This document shows, piece by piece, positions 1 to 7,567 of a DNA stretch of 22,245 nucleotides (its first letter is position 1; each line of letters opens with the position of its first letter). The stretch comes from CALGLS01 sp047626155 (GTDB lineage Bacteria > Bacteroidota > Bacteroidia > Chitinophagales > Saprospiraceae): contig JBLHRR010000089.1 in NCBI GenBank assembly GCA_047626155.1, forward strand, positions 1 through 22,245, written 5' to 3'. Under the pieces are notes generated by a model. The model was not told the origin of the DNA and searched no databases. It was given only the letters and a program-made list of their open reading frames with translations. The position numbers and the translations under genes are program-made.

Positions 1-2
1 AT

Positions 3-1280
3 AGTCATTCCAGAGATATTGTACATCTGATGGGGCACCTTAGGCATGAGGAGCAGATGAAACTATTTGCCTTGCTAAGTCCCGAGGGTGCGGCGGAGGT
101 AATGGAAGAGATACCTGATACTCTGGCCGTAGAAATCATAGAAGATATGGATGCCGAGTATGCGGCAGCCATTCTGAATGAGATGGAAAGTGATGACCAG
201 GCCGACTTGATTATGGAATTGTCGGATGAAGATGCTCAAGCGATCTTAGAGGAAATGGACCCAGGGGAAGCAGCCTCTGTCCGTAAGCTTCTGGCCTACG
301 ACTCTGATACCGCTGGTGGGATGATGCACACGGAGTACTTCTCTTTTTTTGAAGGGCGAACGATCAAATGGGTAACAGAAAATTTACGTAATAACGCAGA
401 AAAATACCAGTACTATCAACTGAAGTATATTTTCGTTACCTCCAAGGAAGGCATGCTTAAAGGCGTATTGCAAATGCAGGATTTATTATTGGCACAAATG
501 GAAGCGCCATTGTCGGCCATTAAAATCAGAGAAGTTTTTTCTGTAAATCATTTATCCGAGCTTGATGAATTAAGCACCTTTTTTAAAGACAATGAATTTT
601 TTGGGGTACCGGTGGTTGATGACGAAAAGAGGCTGGTTGGTGTCATTTTGAGAAAAGATATTTTAGAGGCGGAAACGGAACGGATTACGCAGGAGCACCT
701 CGAAAGCCAAGGTATCATTGGTGGAGATGAATTGAGAACGATGCCAGTGTTACTTCGTGCGAAAAGGCGGCTCTCTTGGTTGTCTGTAAATATATTGTTA
801 AACATGATTGCGGCCAGCGTCATTGCCTACCATCAGGACGTGTTGACTTCGGTCATAGCCTTGGCTGTTTTTCTACCGATTATTTCTGATATGAGTGGTT
901 GTTCGGGAAATCAAGCGGTGGCGGTGAGTATGCGGGAATTGTCTATAGGTGTCATCAACCCCAAAGAAATATTCAGGGTTTGGCGGCAGGAAATTTCGGT
1001 AGGAATAATTAATGGATTGGTACTGGGAGCGCTCATTGGATTGGCGGCATTTCTATGGAAAGGGAGTATGTATCTGGGATTGGTGGTGGGAGGTGCTTTG
1101 ACCGTAAACACCATGTTAGCAGTTTCTTTAGGGGGTACGGTTCCTTTGATTCTGAAAGGTTTCGATGTGGATCCGGCTCTGGCTTCTGGGCCCATATTGA
1201 CAACGATCACGGATATGGTTGGTTTCTTTTTAACGCTGACCTTTGCGGGGATGGCCTTGTCTCATTTGGGGGGACTGTAG
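3..1280 (+). CDS. mgtE: MgtE-family magnesium channel, 5' end outside window
   Basis: Inner-membrane Mg2+ channel/transporter. The reading frame is open to the left edge of the window: the codons before the first ATG (position 30) read SHSRDIVHL and continue smoothly into the helical N-domain, so position 30 is an internal Met and the true start lies upstream. In order: the N-terminal MgtE_N superhelical domain with repeated acidic helices (about the first 95 residues), a tandem CBS pair (about residues 95-220), then five predicted membrane helices (about 255-415). In the membrane part the segment DMSGCSGNQAVAVSMREL and the last-helix segment DPALASGPILTTITDMVG are typical of the family; the Asp in TDMVG probably matches the pore Asp of characterised MgtE. 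In the family the acidic N and CBS domains sense cytosolic Mg2+ and gate the pore. The C-terminus is complete. The next gene starts 50 nt downstream. Confidence 0.93.
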   Translation, partial: SHSRDIVHLMGHLRHEEQMKLFALLSPEGAAEVMEEIPDTLAVEIIEDMDAEYAAAILNEMESDDQADLIMELSDEDAQAILEEMDPGEAASVRKLLAYDSDTAGGMMHTEYFSFFEGRTIKWVTENLRNNAEKYQYYQLKYIFVTSKEGMLKGVLQMQDLLLAQMEAPLSAIKIREVFSVNHLSELDELSTFFKDNEFFGVPVVDDEKRLVGVILRKDILEAETERITQEHLESQGIIGGDELRTMPVLLRAKRRLSWLSVNILLNMIAASVIAYHQDVLTSVIALAVFLPIISDMSGCSGNQAVAVSMRELSIGVINPKEIFRVWRQEISVGIINGLVLGALIGLAAFLWKGSMYLGLVVGGALTVNTMLAVSLGGTVPLILKGFDVDPALASGPILTTITDMVGFFLTLTFAGMALSHLGGL

Positions 1281-1330
1281 ATACTTTGACAAAAAGACTA
1301 TTTATAAATTAAACCTTAATCTAAAAAATC

Positions 1331-1900
1331 ATGAATGAAGTAACACGGTATTCCGACGCTGAACTCCGCTTGTTCAAAATACGCATTGAGCAAATGATGG
1401 AGATGGACAAAGCCAATTTGCAATACCTCATTGACCAAATAACGGAGATGGGGGAAAATGGTGGCGATGAGGGGGATTGGATGGATGGTAGCTCTTCGAG
1501 TATGAGTAGGGAAATGTTGAATACCATGGAAGACCGTCAACGGAAACACCTTTGGGATCTGGAAAAGGCGCTGATTAGGATTAAAAATAAGACCTATGGT
1601 ATTTGTATGGTTACGGGGGAGAAAATTGATACGAAACGGTTGATGGCAGTGCCGACGACTACGAAGTCTTTGGCGGCTAAGACGGTTGGGGTGGATCCGG
1701 TTGCGAAGAGGAAAAATAGTACTGAATTAGAGGTTGGTAATGAGCTTAAGTCTAAGGAGATTATTTCTAGAATTGGAGCGAATGTTAAGGTGGGGGCGGT
1801 GAAACCGGTGGAGGAGGATGATGAAAATGGGGAAGAGGAGGAGGATGATTATGTAGATGTGGATTTGGATGATTTGTCTTCTGAGGAGCAGGATGATTAG
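1331..1900 (+). CDS. DksA/TraR-like regulator with degenerate zinc finger and acidic tail
   Basis: A 189-residue protein related to DksA/TraR, which bind RNA polymerase through the secondary channel. An N-terminal helical region (residues 8-85) is followed by the finger region YGICMVTGEKIDTKRLMAVP. In a classical C4 finger this segment holds CxxC and a second CxxC near the end; here only Cys92 remains (CMVT), and the second pair is replaced by TKSLAAK. This loss is usual in Bacteroidota members as I remember them. After residue 120 there is an unusual extension of about 70 residues, basic at first and then very acidic (residues about 160-189 are mostly Asp/Glu). Family members are usually near 125-150 residues, so the tail is additional. 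It is followed by a probable bidirectional terminator. The family call is firm; the function of the tail is unknown. Confidence 0.8.
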   Translation: MNEVTRYSDAELRLFKIRIEQMMEMDKANLQYLIDQITEMGENGGDEGDWMDGSSSSMSREMLNTMEDRQRKHLWDLEKALIRIKNKTYGICMVTGEKIDTKRLMAVPTTTKSLAAKTVGVDPVAKRKNSTELEVGNELKSKEIISRIGANVKVGAVKPVEEDDENGEEEEDDYVDVDLDDLSSEEQDD

Positions 1901-1980
1901 GATGGGGGCTAGTAAGTAGTGGAGGCAATGGCTGTCTGTTGCTTATGGTATTCATATATGTCCAGCCTCTCCTCAAGAAC

Positions 1981-2019
1981 AAAAAAAGCCAACCCACTAA
2001 ACGCAGATTGGCCCTTTTT
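1981..2019. terminator. Probable bidirectional terminator between convergent genes
   Basis: A run of seven A (1981-1987) precedes GCCAA (1988-1992), a 15-nt loop, TTGGC (2008-2012), CC and five T (2015-2019). The A-run and T-run flank a short stem, so it can serve both strands. It lies between the DksA-like gene (+) and the hydrolase gene (-), which converge here. Confidence 0.5.
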
Positions 2020-2045
2020 CAAAACACTAAAACAATATTATTCCC

Positions 2046-3020
2046 CTACTTCACAATTCCCAGATGCAAAATCCGTCCCCCGGTCTGATTCACCGGATTG
2101 ACCGATTTTCCAATCACGATCCCATCTTCCGGAGCCAGATAGTCTTTAACCTTGCCACCAAAAATATCCCGCATCGTCGCAATCACATCTCCCTTTTTGA
2201 CCAAGTCCGTTACTTTCGGATAGGTGGTCATAATCCCACCCGTATCAGAAAAAATCCAGTATGACCTTTTACATAACACGGTGTTTTCATCAATCTCTTC
2301 CATTTCATCATTAGTCATTCCGAGGAAGGAAAGTACGTTGTGAACTCCCGTTAAACCGTCCCGGATCATTCCTTTCTGAAACGTATTTGGATTCCCAACT
2401 TCCAGTGTAATGGCAGAGATCCCTAATTCACCAGCCGTACCGCGCAAAGTTCCATCGCTAGGCGGATTGTGTACAATGATTTGCGGGTTTTGTAAAAGCG
2501 CCATTTTCCGAACCGTTTTGTCCGCCATGTCTGCACGGATGTAATAAGAATTGATCCGGCCATTACTGGCAGTGTGCAAATCAATGAGGTAGTCAAACTC
2601 TTTGATAATCCGCTGGACCACTCGATAGGCATAGACCTCGCTAACGTTGCCATTTTCTTTACCGGGCATAATATGATTGAGGTCAGTGCCATCAATAAAG
2701 CGTCTTTTTTTCCGTAGTAGCGAAGGGACATTCACCACCGGAACGCCGACGATGGTTCCCTTTAACTCATTGACATCTAAACCGTTGAAGAGGCGTTGAA
2801 TCATTGGAATGCCATTCAACTCATTGCCATGAACAGCAGCGGTCAAACCCAATACTTTACCATCTTCCTTTCCCCTGGCCACGATGATTGGGATGTGGAT
2901 CGGTACGCCCATTCCATCCGTTGCGATATGCAACCAATATTTTGTAATTTCTCCTTTTGGAGCTAAAGAGACATTTAGTTTGTCTATAACCAACTCATAT
3001 TTATCCGTTTGTACTAACAT
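2046..3020 (-). CDS. Succinylglutamate desuccinylase/aspartoacylase-family zinc hydrolase
   Basis: Predicted cytoplasmic Zn2+ carboxypeptidase-like amidohydrolase (AstE/AspA family), which cleaves N-acyl or amide bonds of small amino-acid derivatives. Counting from the ATG at 3020 (324 aa), the zinc site is HGNE (His64, Glu67) plus His149 in IDLHT; the probable catalytic Glu207 lies in TLEVGN. A C-terminal beta domain (about 240-324), with alternating hydrophobic and Gly-rich segments, matches the family. An in-frame TTG at 3041 would add seven residues; I prefer the ATG, which overlaps the upstream gene by 20 nt. The overlap indicates translational coupling with the ATP-grasp ligase. Together with the 485-aa gene it forms a minus-strand module in which ligases make, and this enzyme may trim or recycle, an amide product. 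The substrate cannot be read from the sequence. Confidence 0.85.
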   Translation of the reverse strand: MLVQTDKYELVIDKLNVSLAPKGEITKYWLHIATDGMGVPIHIPIIVARGKEDGKVLGLTAAVHGNELNGIPMIQRLFNGLDVNELKGTIVGVPVVNVPSLLRKKRRFIDGTDLNHIMPGKENGNVSEVYAYRVVQRIIKEFDYLIDLHTASNGRINSYYIRADMADKTVRKMALLQNPQIIVHNPPSDGTLRGTAGELGISAITLEVGNPNTFQKGMIRDGLTGVHNVLSFLGMTNDEMEEIDENTVLCKRSYWIFSDTGGIMTTYPKVTDLVKKGDVIATMRDIFGGKVKDYLAPEDGIVIGKSVNPVNQTGGRILHLGIVK

Positions 3021-4020
3021 GTTTTGTCTTTTTTGTAACAATATAATTCCAAATTAAATCCGCTGCTTTCTCGACGAGCGGTTCGTCTCTTTGTTTTGCA
3101 ATTTGAGGAAGGCCTCCAATGCTCGTTGTATTTATTTCAGATAGCACTCGTTTGCCATCATCGCCCATCAAAGTATCAATTCCATACATCACTACTCCTA
3201 ACCGGGCCAGAGTAGGGTGGAGGCGTTTTACAATTCGTATTTCCTCTTCATCTACTTCTGCATGGTTATGGCTCCCTCCCATAGCTATATTGCAGATCCA
3301 GAAGTCTTTTACCGGAAGGCGAAGTGAAGCCCCCATGATTTGTCCATCTACGACTACGATCCGTTTGTCTCCTTCAGAAACCTTTTCTAGAAATTTTACG
3401 CCAATGTAAGCAATCGGATTTCCTTCAAGGCTGCTTAGGAATTCACTTAAGGTCGTCTCTTTACTTCCTTTCATCACTTTATCTCCATCAATTCTAACAA
3501 TACCCTTACCACCGTATTCTCGAAAGGGTTTTAGTACAATCGGAAAGTCGCTTGCAAAGGCAGTAATGTCTGCTGCTGACCTACAGATTTTCATAGGTGG
3601 ACATAAGTCAGGAAAATTAATCAAGAAATCTTTACTGCCCGTTCTTTTAATACCGATTGGCGCATTGATGAATAATTGATTCGGATATTTTAGAATTAGA
3701 AAATGTAAAAAATCATCTGACAACGGTGGTGGCATCCGGAACCAAACGACGTCATAATTTTTCAATAACGCTGTTCGCACCGGACTTCTAAAAGACTTAC
3801 CATCTTCGTGAAAACTAAAATCATCATCCACTCTGGAAACAAATAATGGATAGGTTTGCTGCGCCTTAAAGAAAGAATCGTTGGATGAATTTCCTCTGGT
3901 TGCTACATCTACATGCTCACAAAAAGGATGTGCCATCATGGCTTTTGCCAATGGGTAGAGTGAATTTTGTATCGTATGATTGCTATGATCGGTGAGGATC
4001 AGCATTTTTAATTTGCGCAT
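3001..4020 (-). CDS. ATP-grasp ligase, glutathione synthetase (GshB)/RimK-like
   Basis: A 339-residue ATP-grasp amide ligase. These enzymes activate a carboxylate as an acyl phosphate and join it to an amine. Motifs seen in order: the central-domain strand IVLKPFREYGGKGIVRI with ATP-contacting Lys164 and the Gly-rich loop (169-173); EGDKRIVVVDG (216-226), as in bacterial glutathione synthetase; RLPVKDFWICNIAMGGS (234-250), matching the GshB segment that ends in AAGGS; Asp282 and SEINTTSIGG (294-303), supplying the Mg2+ ligands. The N-terminal part (1-125) is a Rossmann-like pre-ATP-grasp domain, with VWFRMPPPL resembling the GshB substrate region. It is more GshB-like than RimK-like. The 3' end overlaps the hydrolase gene. 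A gamma-glutamylcysteine ligase is not adjacent, so classical glutathione synthesis is not supported by context. Confidence 0.82.
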   Translation of the reverse strand: MRKLKMLILTDHSNHTIQNSLYPLAKAMMAHPFCEHVDVATRGNSSNDSFFKAQQTYPLFVSRVDDDFSFHEDGKSFRSPVRTALLKNYDVVWFRMPPPLSDDFLHFLILKYPNQLFINAPIGIKRTGSKDFLINFPDLCPPMKICRSAADITAFASDFPIVLKPFREYGGKGIVRIDGDKVMKGSKETTLSEFLSSLEGNPIAYIGVKFLEKVSEGDKRIVVVDGQIMGASLRLPVKDFWICNIAMGGSHNHAEVDEEEIRIVKRLHPTLARLGVVMYGIDTLMGDDGKRVLSEINTTSIGGLPQIAKQRDEPLVEKAADLIWNYIVTKKTKHVSTNG

Positions 4021-4052
4021 GTATTTGGTGTTCTGAAAAGTATAATAATTAT

Positions 4053-4158
4053 TTAGCTTTGGCTTTGGCTTTTAGCAGTTAGCTTCCCCTATAACGCGCG
4101 ATAGAGGGAAGCCGTCTGCCATTTGCTAATCGCTAACGGCCCAAAGTCATATACTGAA
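4053..4158. repeat. Palindromic intergenic repeat, copy A
   Basis: Full-length copy of an approximately 100-bp palindromic element. It contains AGCTTTGGC, GGCTTTTAGCAG, TTAGCTTCCC, an AACGCG loop, GGGAAGC and a terminal CATATACTGAA, all shared in the same order with the element at 18901-18992 read on the other strand. The core stem is GCTTCCC (4082-4088) with GGGAAGC (4106-4112). It begins about 20 nt after the stop codon of the 485-aa minus-strand gene and sits between that gene and the next gene of the same module. It may form a strong hairpin in the transcript. Confidence 0.75.
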
Positions 4159-4177
4159 CAATTAAAAAATGTGATAA

Positions 4178-5635
4178 TTAATCCAATTTAATTTCTTCAA
4201 TTAATCCCGCATCGTCGTTTAAACTTTTGAAGAGGCGCATTCTGAATTTGCCTTGTTTGTTGACTAAAGTCTGCGCCATTTTATCAATCGCTACGGTAGA
4301 CAAGACTGTCTGAATAAAAGCTTCAATCAAATCATCGAGGCCGATTCCGAGTTTGTTAAAATCCCGCCGATCCATTAGTATCAGTCGGTTCGTATCAGAC
4401 CCCCAGGAGCCATCCGGTTTTTTGTAGGAAAGGTTTGTCCCTAACATTTCCCAGCTACCTGCCCCCTCTTTTATCCGATCCGTCAATGGTTTTGCGGAAC
4501 GACGTGCATAGGTACAAAGCGGACGAATTCCATTTTCTGTAGAGCTAACCATCATTCTAATATCTGCCACAAAAGTATCTCCCTTGGATGTAGGAATCGT
4601 TCCAACATGATACAACTTACCAGAGGCCGTCGTACTGGTCCAGTTATAATTACCAATCAAACTTTGTACAATAAAAAGATCGTAATCGAAATCCAAAGCC
4701 ATAAAATTATCCAACTCCTGTTGGTTCACAATGGTGAAGACTCCCTGTCCAGCGTTGCTATAAGGAATTTTGACTACGGCATGGCCACCCATTTTTTTGA
4801 CCCAAAGTGGTACCTCGTTTTTGCTTACATCCCAGATCGTTTCCGGCGTGTTGATCTTCAAATGTTTAGCTTGCAAATCTGTATTGTAAAAGTCGTAAGC
4901 TTTGGCCGCGACCATCTTATTTCTACCTCCTGCCAAGCAAGCGATGATTGGATTGAGGATACGCGTTTTTGAATGCAATGGCAATCTGTTCCAAGGCTTT
5001 TGCGTCAGGTATCTGAAGGCCGCGCGGATGGGCACAAATTCCCCTTCTTCATTTCTAACATGCATGATTCCATCTACATATTTGACCGCTGGATCTTCAT
5101 CATCAATGTAAAAAGGGACGTAGTAAACGGGTTCGTTCATTACATCAGCAATGACCTCAGCATAGCCCGAAGTTTCCATTGGGTTTTTATCATAAATAAC
5201 CGCTAAACCGCCTTTGACGCTTTTGCGAAGGTTTTTGAGAAAAGGTTTGAAAGTCCGTTCTATCAGTAAGCGATAGCTGCCTTGTTCTTGGTTGTCATTT
5301 AAAAGCGGCATGGACTTCTGCCCGGAAGGGCAAGAGTTATTTTCGATAACAACCATCTGTCTTTTTCCACCTGCGGAAGTCACGTTGAGTAAATCAGCGC
5401 CAGACCATAAAAAGTGTTTTGATTTGTAGTTTAAAACTTCCTTCAAATCTTCTGCACTAACGGTAGGATGCATATGACAATAACGTTTGACGATGCGATC
5501 CTGGCTGAGGTTAAGGAAAAAACTAATCATTGGATGAATGGTTGCATTCAATGCTTTGGGGTACCAGTGTTCGTGTGCTTCGAAGGATCCGGGCTGTACA
5601 ATGGTGGCAGTTGTTTGTGGTTTGGTTGTTGCCAT
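4178..5635 (-). CDS. Uncharacterised ATP-grasp-like protein
   Basis: A 485-residue protein that I cannot assign to a characterised enzyme. The C-terminal half looks like an ATP-grasp fold: AVVKIPYSNAGQGVFTI (286-302), with a Lys and a Gly-rich loop in the position of the ATP-binding strand; FIVQSLIGN (321-329) like the hinge region; VADIRMMV (356-363) like the acidic/basic metal strand; then a long helical tail. The N-terminal half has distinctive segments IENNSCPSGQKSMPL (97-111) and ACLAGGRNKMVAAKAYD (232-248). No signal peptide or membrane segments are seen. It is first in a minus-strand module with a GshB-like ligase and an aspartoacylase-family hydrolase, so a role in peptide-like amide synthesis is inferred. 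A repeat element separates it from the next gene. The fold call is moderate; the substrate is unknown. Confidence 0.65.
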   Translation of the reverse strand: MATTKPQTTATIVQPGSFEAHEHWYPKALNATIHPMISFFLNLSQDRIVKRYCHMHPTVSAEDLKEVLNYKSKHFLWSGADLLNVTSAGGKRQMVVIENNSCPSGQKSMPLLNDNQEQGSYRLLIERTFKPFLKNLRKSVKGGLAVIYDKNPMETSGYAEVIADVMNEPVYYVPFYIDDEDPAVKYVDGIMHVRNEEGEFVPIRAAFRYLTQKPWNRLPLHSKTRILNPIIACLAGGRNKMVAAKAYDFYNTDLQAKHLKINTPETIWDVSKNEVPLWVKKMGGHAVVKIPYSNAGQGVFTIVNQQELDNFMALDFDYDLFIVQSLIGNYNWTSTTASGKLYHVGTIPTSKGDTFVADIRMMVSSTENGIRPLCTYARRSAKPLTDRIKEGAGSWEMLGTNLSYKKPDGSWGSDTNRLILMDRRDFNKLGIGLDDLIEAFIQTVLSTVAIDKMAQTLVNKQGKFRMRLFKSLNDDAGLIEEIKLD

Positions 5636-5797
5636 GCGTCTTATTTTTCTGAATTAGCTGCTAATGTTTGATGAAAATTGATCGTAAAACAACGGAAAGA
5701 CTGGAATAATAGATTAGGTCACATAAAAGATCGAATGATTTTATGAGAAGGAGAAAACAAGTAAGGTAGCTGAGAATTGGCCTCTTTTGGGATTAGG

Positions 5798-6160
5798 TCA
5801 AATCCCCATTTTACCATTCCTAGACAATAGAATGGCAATTGGCTTTGTCGTAGGAAACTGAGCCAATATCACGATAAGTATAGCTGTCAACGGTACACAT
5901 AACAGCATACCTACAACGCCCCAGATGATGCTCCAGAGCATAAGTAAAAGGATGATGACAAAAGGGCTGATGTTCAAAGAATCACCGAGTAATCGAGGTT
6001 CTACAAAACGGCCGATCAAAATTTGAATGCCCATTACACAAAATAAAATAATGAAGAAAGGAGCGAGCGTGTCAAATTGAAGCAAGGCAACTAGAGAAGG
6101 GAAGGCTGTTCGGATCGTTTCCGAAAAAGAATTGTTCCCATTAATTTGATAGTCCGTCAT
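5798..6160 (-). pseudogene. C-terminal remnant of an AI-2E-family (PerM/TqsA-like) membrane transporter
   Basis: A 120-residue frame matching only the end of AI-2E-family permeases, which normally have about 350 residues and eight membrane helices. The segment ILIGRFVEPRLLGDSLNISP (47-66) is the family's conserved loop, followed by a hydrophobic hairpin (about 67-102) containing WGVVGMLLCVPL. The part before residue 18 does not look like the family, and the missing N-terminal two thirds are not found upstream, where the arsR promoter now lies. I read this as a 5' deletion remnant. Whether the ATG at 6160 is used is unclear. A short independent membrane protein is possible but less likely. Confidence 0.7.
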
Positions 6161-6192
6161 TAGTTAATCGCCCAAACAATATCCTATATACC

Positions 6193-6224
6193 CTTGTTTA
6201 CATGTTCATATATTCATATCTTTG
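6193..6224 (+). promoter_or_regulatory. arsR promoter with overlapping operator-like half-sites
   Basis: The -33 element is TTG (6194-6196, preceded by C), then 20 nt, then the -7 element TATCTTTG (6217-6224), a perfect match to TAnnTTTG. Between them lie ATGTT (6202-6206) and TTCAT (6213-6217), placed exactly as ATGAA and TTCAT are in the promoters at 7369 and 9214. Tandem TTCATAT sequences are also visible (6206-6219). Transcription would start at about 6229-6231, at the ATG of the ArsR gene, so the mRNA may be leaderless and autoregulated. Confidence 0.65.
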
Positions 6225-6228
6225 TTCA

Positions 6229-6555
6229 ATGGATGCAAATAATGGAGAAAAATCAGTAATAGATGAGGAGTTGGTTGAGAAGCTGGAGCGCATAGCCTAT
6301 ATACTTAAAACCGTATCGCATCCAATCCGACTAGGCATCATACATTTGCTGGAGCAGCATCCAAAGCTTTCCGTAACTGCGATGTGTGAAATGTTAGGTA
6401 CGGAGCAATCTCTTACCTCACATCATTTACAAAATATGCGATTGAAAGGCTTACTCAGTGTGAAACGTGATGGCAGAAGTATGATGTATTCTCTTAAAGA
6501 GAAAGATATTTCGATGATTATTGAGTGCTTGGAGAACTGCCAGTGCAATATGTGA
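6229..6555 (+). CDS. ArsR-family winged-helix repressor, possibly thiol-sensing
   Basis: A small winged-helix DNA-binding protein of the ArsR/SmtB type. Counting from the ATG at 6202, helices span KLERIAYILKTVSHPIRLGI (27-46); the recognition region is VTAMCEMLGTEQSLTSHHLQNMRLKGLL (58-85) and the wing is VKRDGRSMMYSL (87-98). I place the start at 6229 (108 aa), because the -7 promoter element covers 6217-6224 and the upstream ATG at 6202 lies inside the promoter. Four cysteines remain: one in the recognition region (AMCEM) and three near the C-terminus (ECLENCQCNM). No arsenic genes are adjacent, while a persulfide dioxygenase gene follows and carries the same promoter layout. A sulfide/persulfide sensor analogous to BigR/SqrR is therefore inferred; a metal sensor remains possible. 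Confidence 0.88.
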   Translation: MDANNGEKSVIDEELVEKLERIAYILKTVSHPIRLGIIHLLEQHPKLSVTAMCEMLGTEQSLTSHHLQNMRLKGLLSVKRDGRSMMYSLKEKDISMIIECLENCQCNM

Positions 6556-6580
6556 TATTAATATTCAATACCCCTGAATG

Positions 6581-6608
6581 AAAAAAAGTGCTTTTTGCAC
6601 TTTTTTTT
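6581..6608 (+). terminator. Intrinsic terminator of arsR
   Basis: An A-rich left arm ending in GTGC (6588-6591), a TTTTT loop, then GCAC (6597-6600) and eight T (6601-6608). The A-run and T-run extend the stem. It lies 26 nt after the ArsR stop codon. Confidence 0.85.
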
Positions 6609-6660
6609 AACCATAAAGCATGAAAAAAACAACATACATTGTAATGTGTGTATTTAATTT

Positions 6661-6765
6661 ATGAAATCAAAAAACACCCTCATACTAGATCGATTCGGAA
6701 ACTTGGCAGCAATGGCTAAGGCTTTGGGACAGCCTCTACGCTTACATATTTTGAATGGTCGGTAA
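6661..6765 (+). pseudogene. ArsR-family N-terminal remnant
   Basis: A 34-codon frame containing FGNLAAMAKALGQPLRLHIL, the first helices of an ArsR-family repressor (compare the AYILKTVSHPIRLGII segment of the intact gene just upstream). It stops at 6763-6765, before any recognition helix. It is a second, broken ArsR copy, different in sequence from the intact one, and suggests rearrangement or decay of a regulator cluster. Confidence 0.65.
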
Positions 6766-6911
6766 ACGGAGCCTTCGCTCTACTGATAGCAATTTCAATG
6801 ATCTCCCTTGTATGGATATTTCGCATATCCCGATCTCTTTGGATTCATATAAACATAAGATACAAGCCCAAACAAAAAGTGATTTTATAACAATCAAAAT
6901 ACGAAAACAGA

Positions 6912-7013
6912 ATGGATACAAAAATTGAAAAAACCTACGATGAGATCGCCCAAATGATACATAGCGATAAAAGTCCTGTTGGCATCGATGCGAAGAAAAC
7001 ACATTACACGTGA
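6912..7013 (+). pseudogene. Short N-terminal gene remnant of unknown family
   Basis: A 33-codon frame starting with ATG and reading MDTKIEKTYDEIAQMIHSD, then SPVGIDAKKTHYT and a stop. The composition is protein-like and it lies between two recognisable regulator remnants. It could be a complete tiny protein, but the abrupt stop inside a decayed region makes a truncated gene more likely. I do not recognise a function. Confidence 0.4.
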
Positions 7014-7023
7014 TAATATTGTT

Positions 7024-7293
7024 TTTAATAAACTGGATGTTCGATTATTGGATTACCTTCATAAAAATTCTGAAGTTACTACGTCCAAAACAATAGCGTT
7101 TATGCTGAAGTGCTGGATAAAAAGACCATTTGAGAACATACAATTTTTTTTGGAATAAACTCTAATACTTACCACTCATCCAGGAAATAGCTGATGAGCT
7201 AAATGCTTCTCGGGAAGGAGTTTCCCGAATACTAAAGCAAATGGAAAAGATGAAGAAAATTAAACTAGGGCGGAATAAGATAGAACTACTGTG
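7024..7293 (+). pseudogene. Crp/Fnr-family regulator, decayed C-terminal part
   Basis: One frame from 7024 reads FNKLDVRLLDYLHKNSEVTT then SKTI, the helix that precedes the DNA-binding domain of Bacteroidota Crp/Fnr regulators. After an unrelated stretch of about 70 nt and a stop, another frame ending at 7293 reads EIADELNASREGVSRILKQM then EKMKKIKLGRNKIELL, the helix-turn-helix and wing of the same family. The cyclic-nucleotide-like sensor domain is missing upstream, and the two parts are out of register, so this is a pseudogene. Confidence 0.75.
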
Positions 7294-7368
7294 ATGTGAA
7301 CCCAAACGCTGAAGAAGGAACTTCTAATTGTTAGGTGGAAAATAAATAGCTATATGCAAACAACGATA

Positions 7369-7400
7369 TTTGTAGATATGAACATCGGTTCATATCTTTA
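7369..7400 (+). promoter_or_regulatory. Promoter with perfect palindromic operator for the persulfide dioxygenase gene
   Basis: The -33 element is TTTG (7369-7372), then 20 nt, then the -7-like TATCTTTA (7393-7400). Between and across them lies a perfect inverted repeat with 10-bp arms, AGATATGAAC (7374-7383) and GTTCATATCT (7388-7397), separated by ATCG. The right arm overlaps the -7 element, so a bound dimer would block RNA polymerase. The same layout occurs upstream of arsR and of the oxidoreductase operon. Transcription would start near 7406, leaving a leader of about 160 nt. Confidence 0.7.
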
Positions 7401-7567
7401 GCGCCAGATTTCATGTGGACTTGGCCGACTACGGGCATATAATAGTACATAGTTTTTAAGGATGGAGATTAGTAAATTGGTTGCTGTGTAACATAGGTCA
7501 CTGAACGAGAATCAAAAGAAGTGGTTCTTTGCAACGTGACTTACAACAAATAAAAATTCAACTTAAC

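Noticed and set aside
1285..1318. Promoter for the DksA-like gene
   Set aside because: TTTG is present at 1285-1288, but no TAnnTTTG-like element follows at the right distance; read-through from mgtE is equally likely.
1785..1997. Pro/His-rich 70-codon minus-strand frame
   Set aside because: It is the antisense of the acidic tail codons (GAG/GAT/GGN) of the DksA-like gene and arises from low complexity.
3001..4020. Glutathione synthetase proper (gshB)
   Set aside because: The motifs fit the GshB fold, but no gamma-glutamylcysteine ligase is nearby and the partners are a second ATP-grasp-like protein and a hydrolase, so I keep the family-level call.
6229..6555. Arsenic-resistance regulator
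   Set aside because: No ars genes are adjacent, the typical CVC metal motif is absent, and the shared promoter layout links it to sulfur genes.
6742..7002. 86-codon minus-strand frame
   Set aside because: It is antisense to two recognisable + strand remnants and has an odd, Cys/Phe-rich composition.
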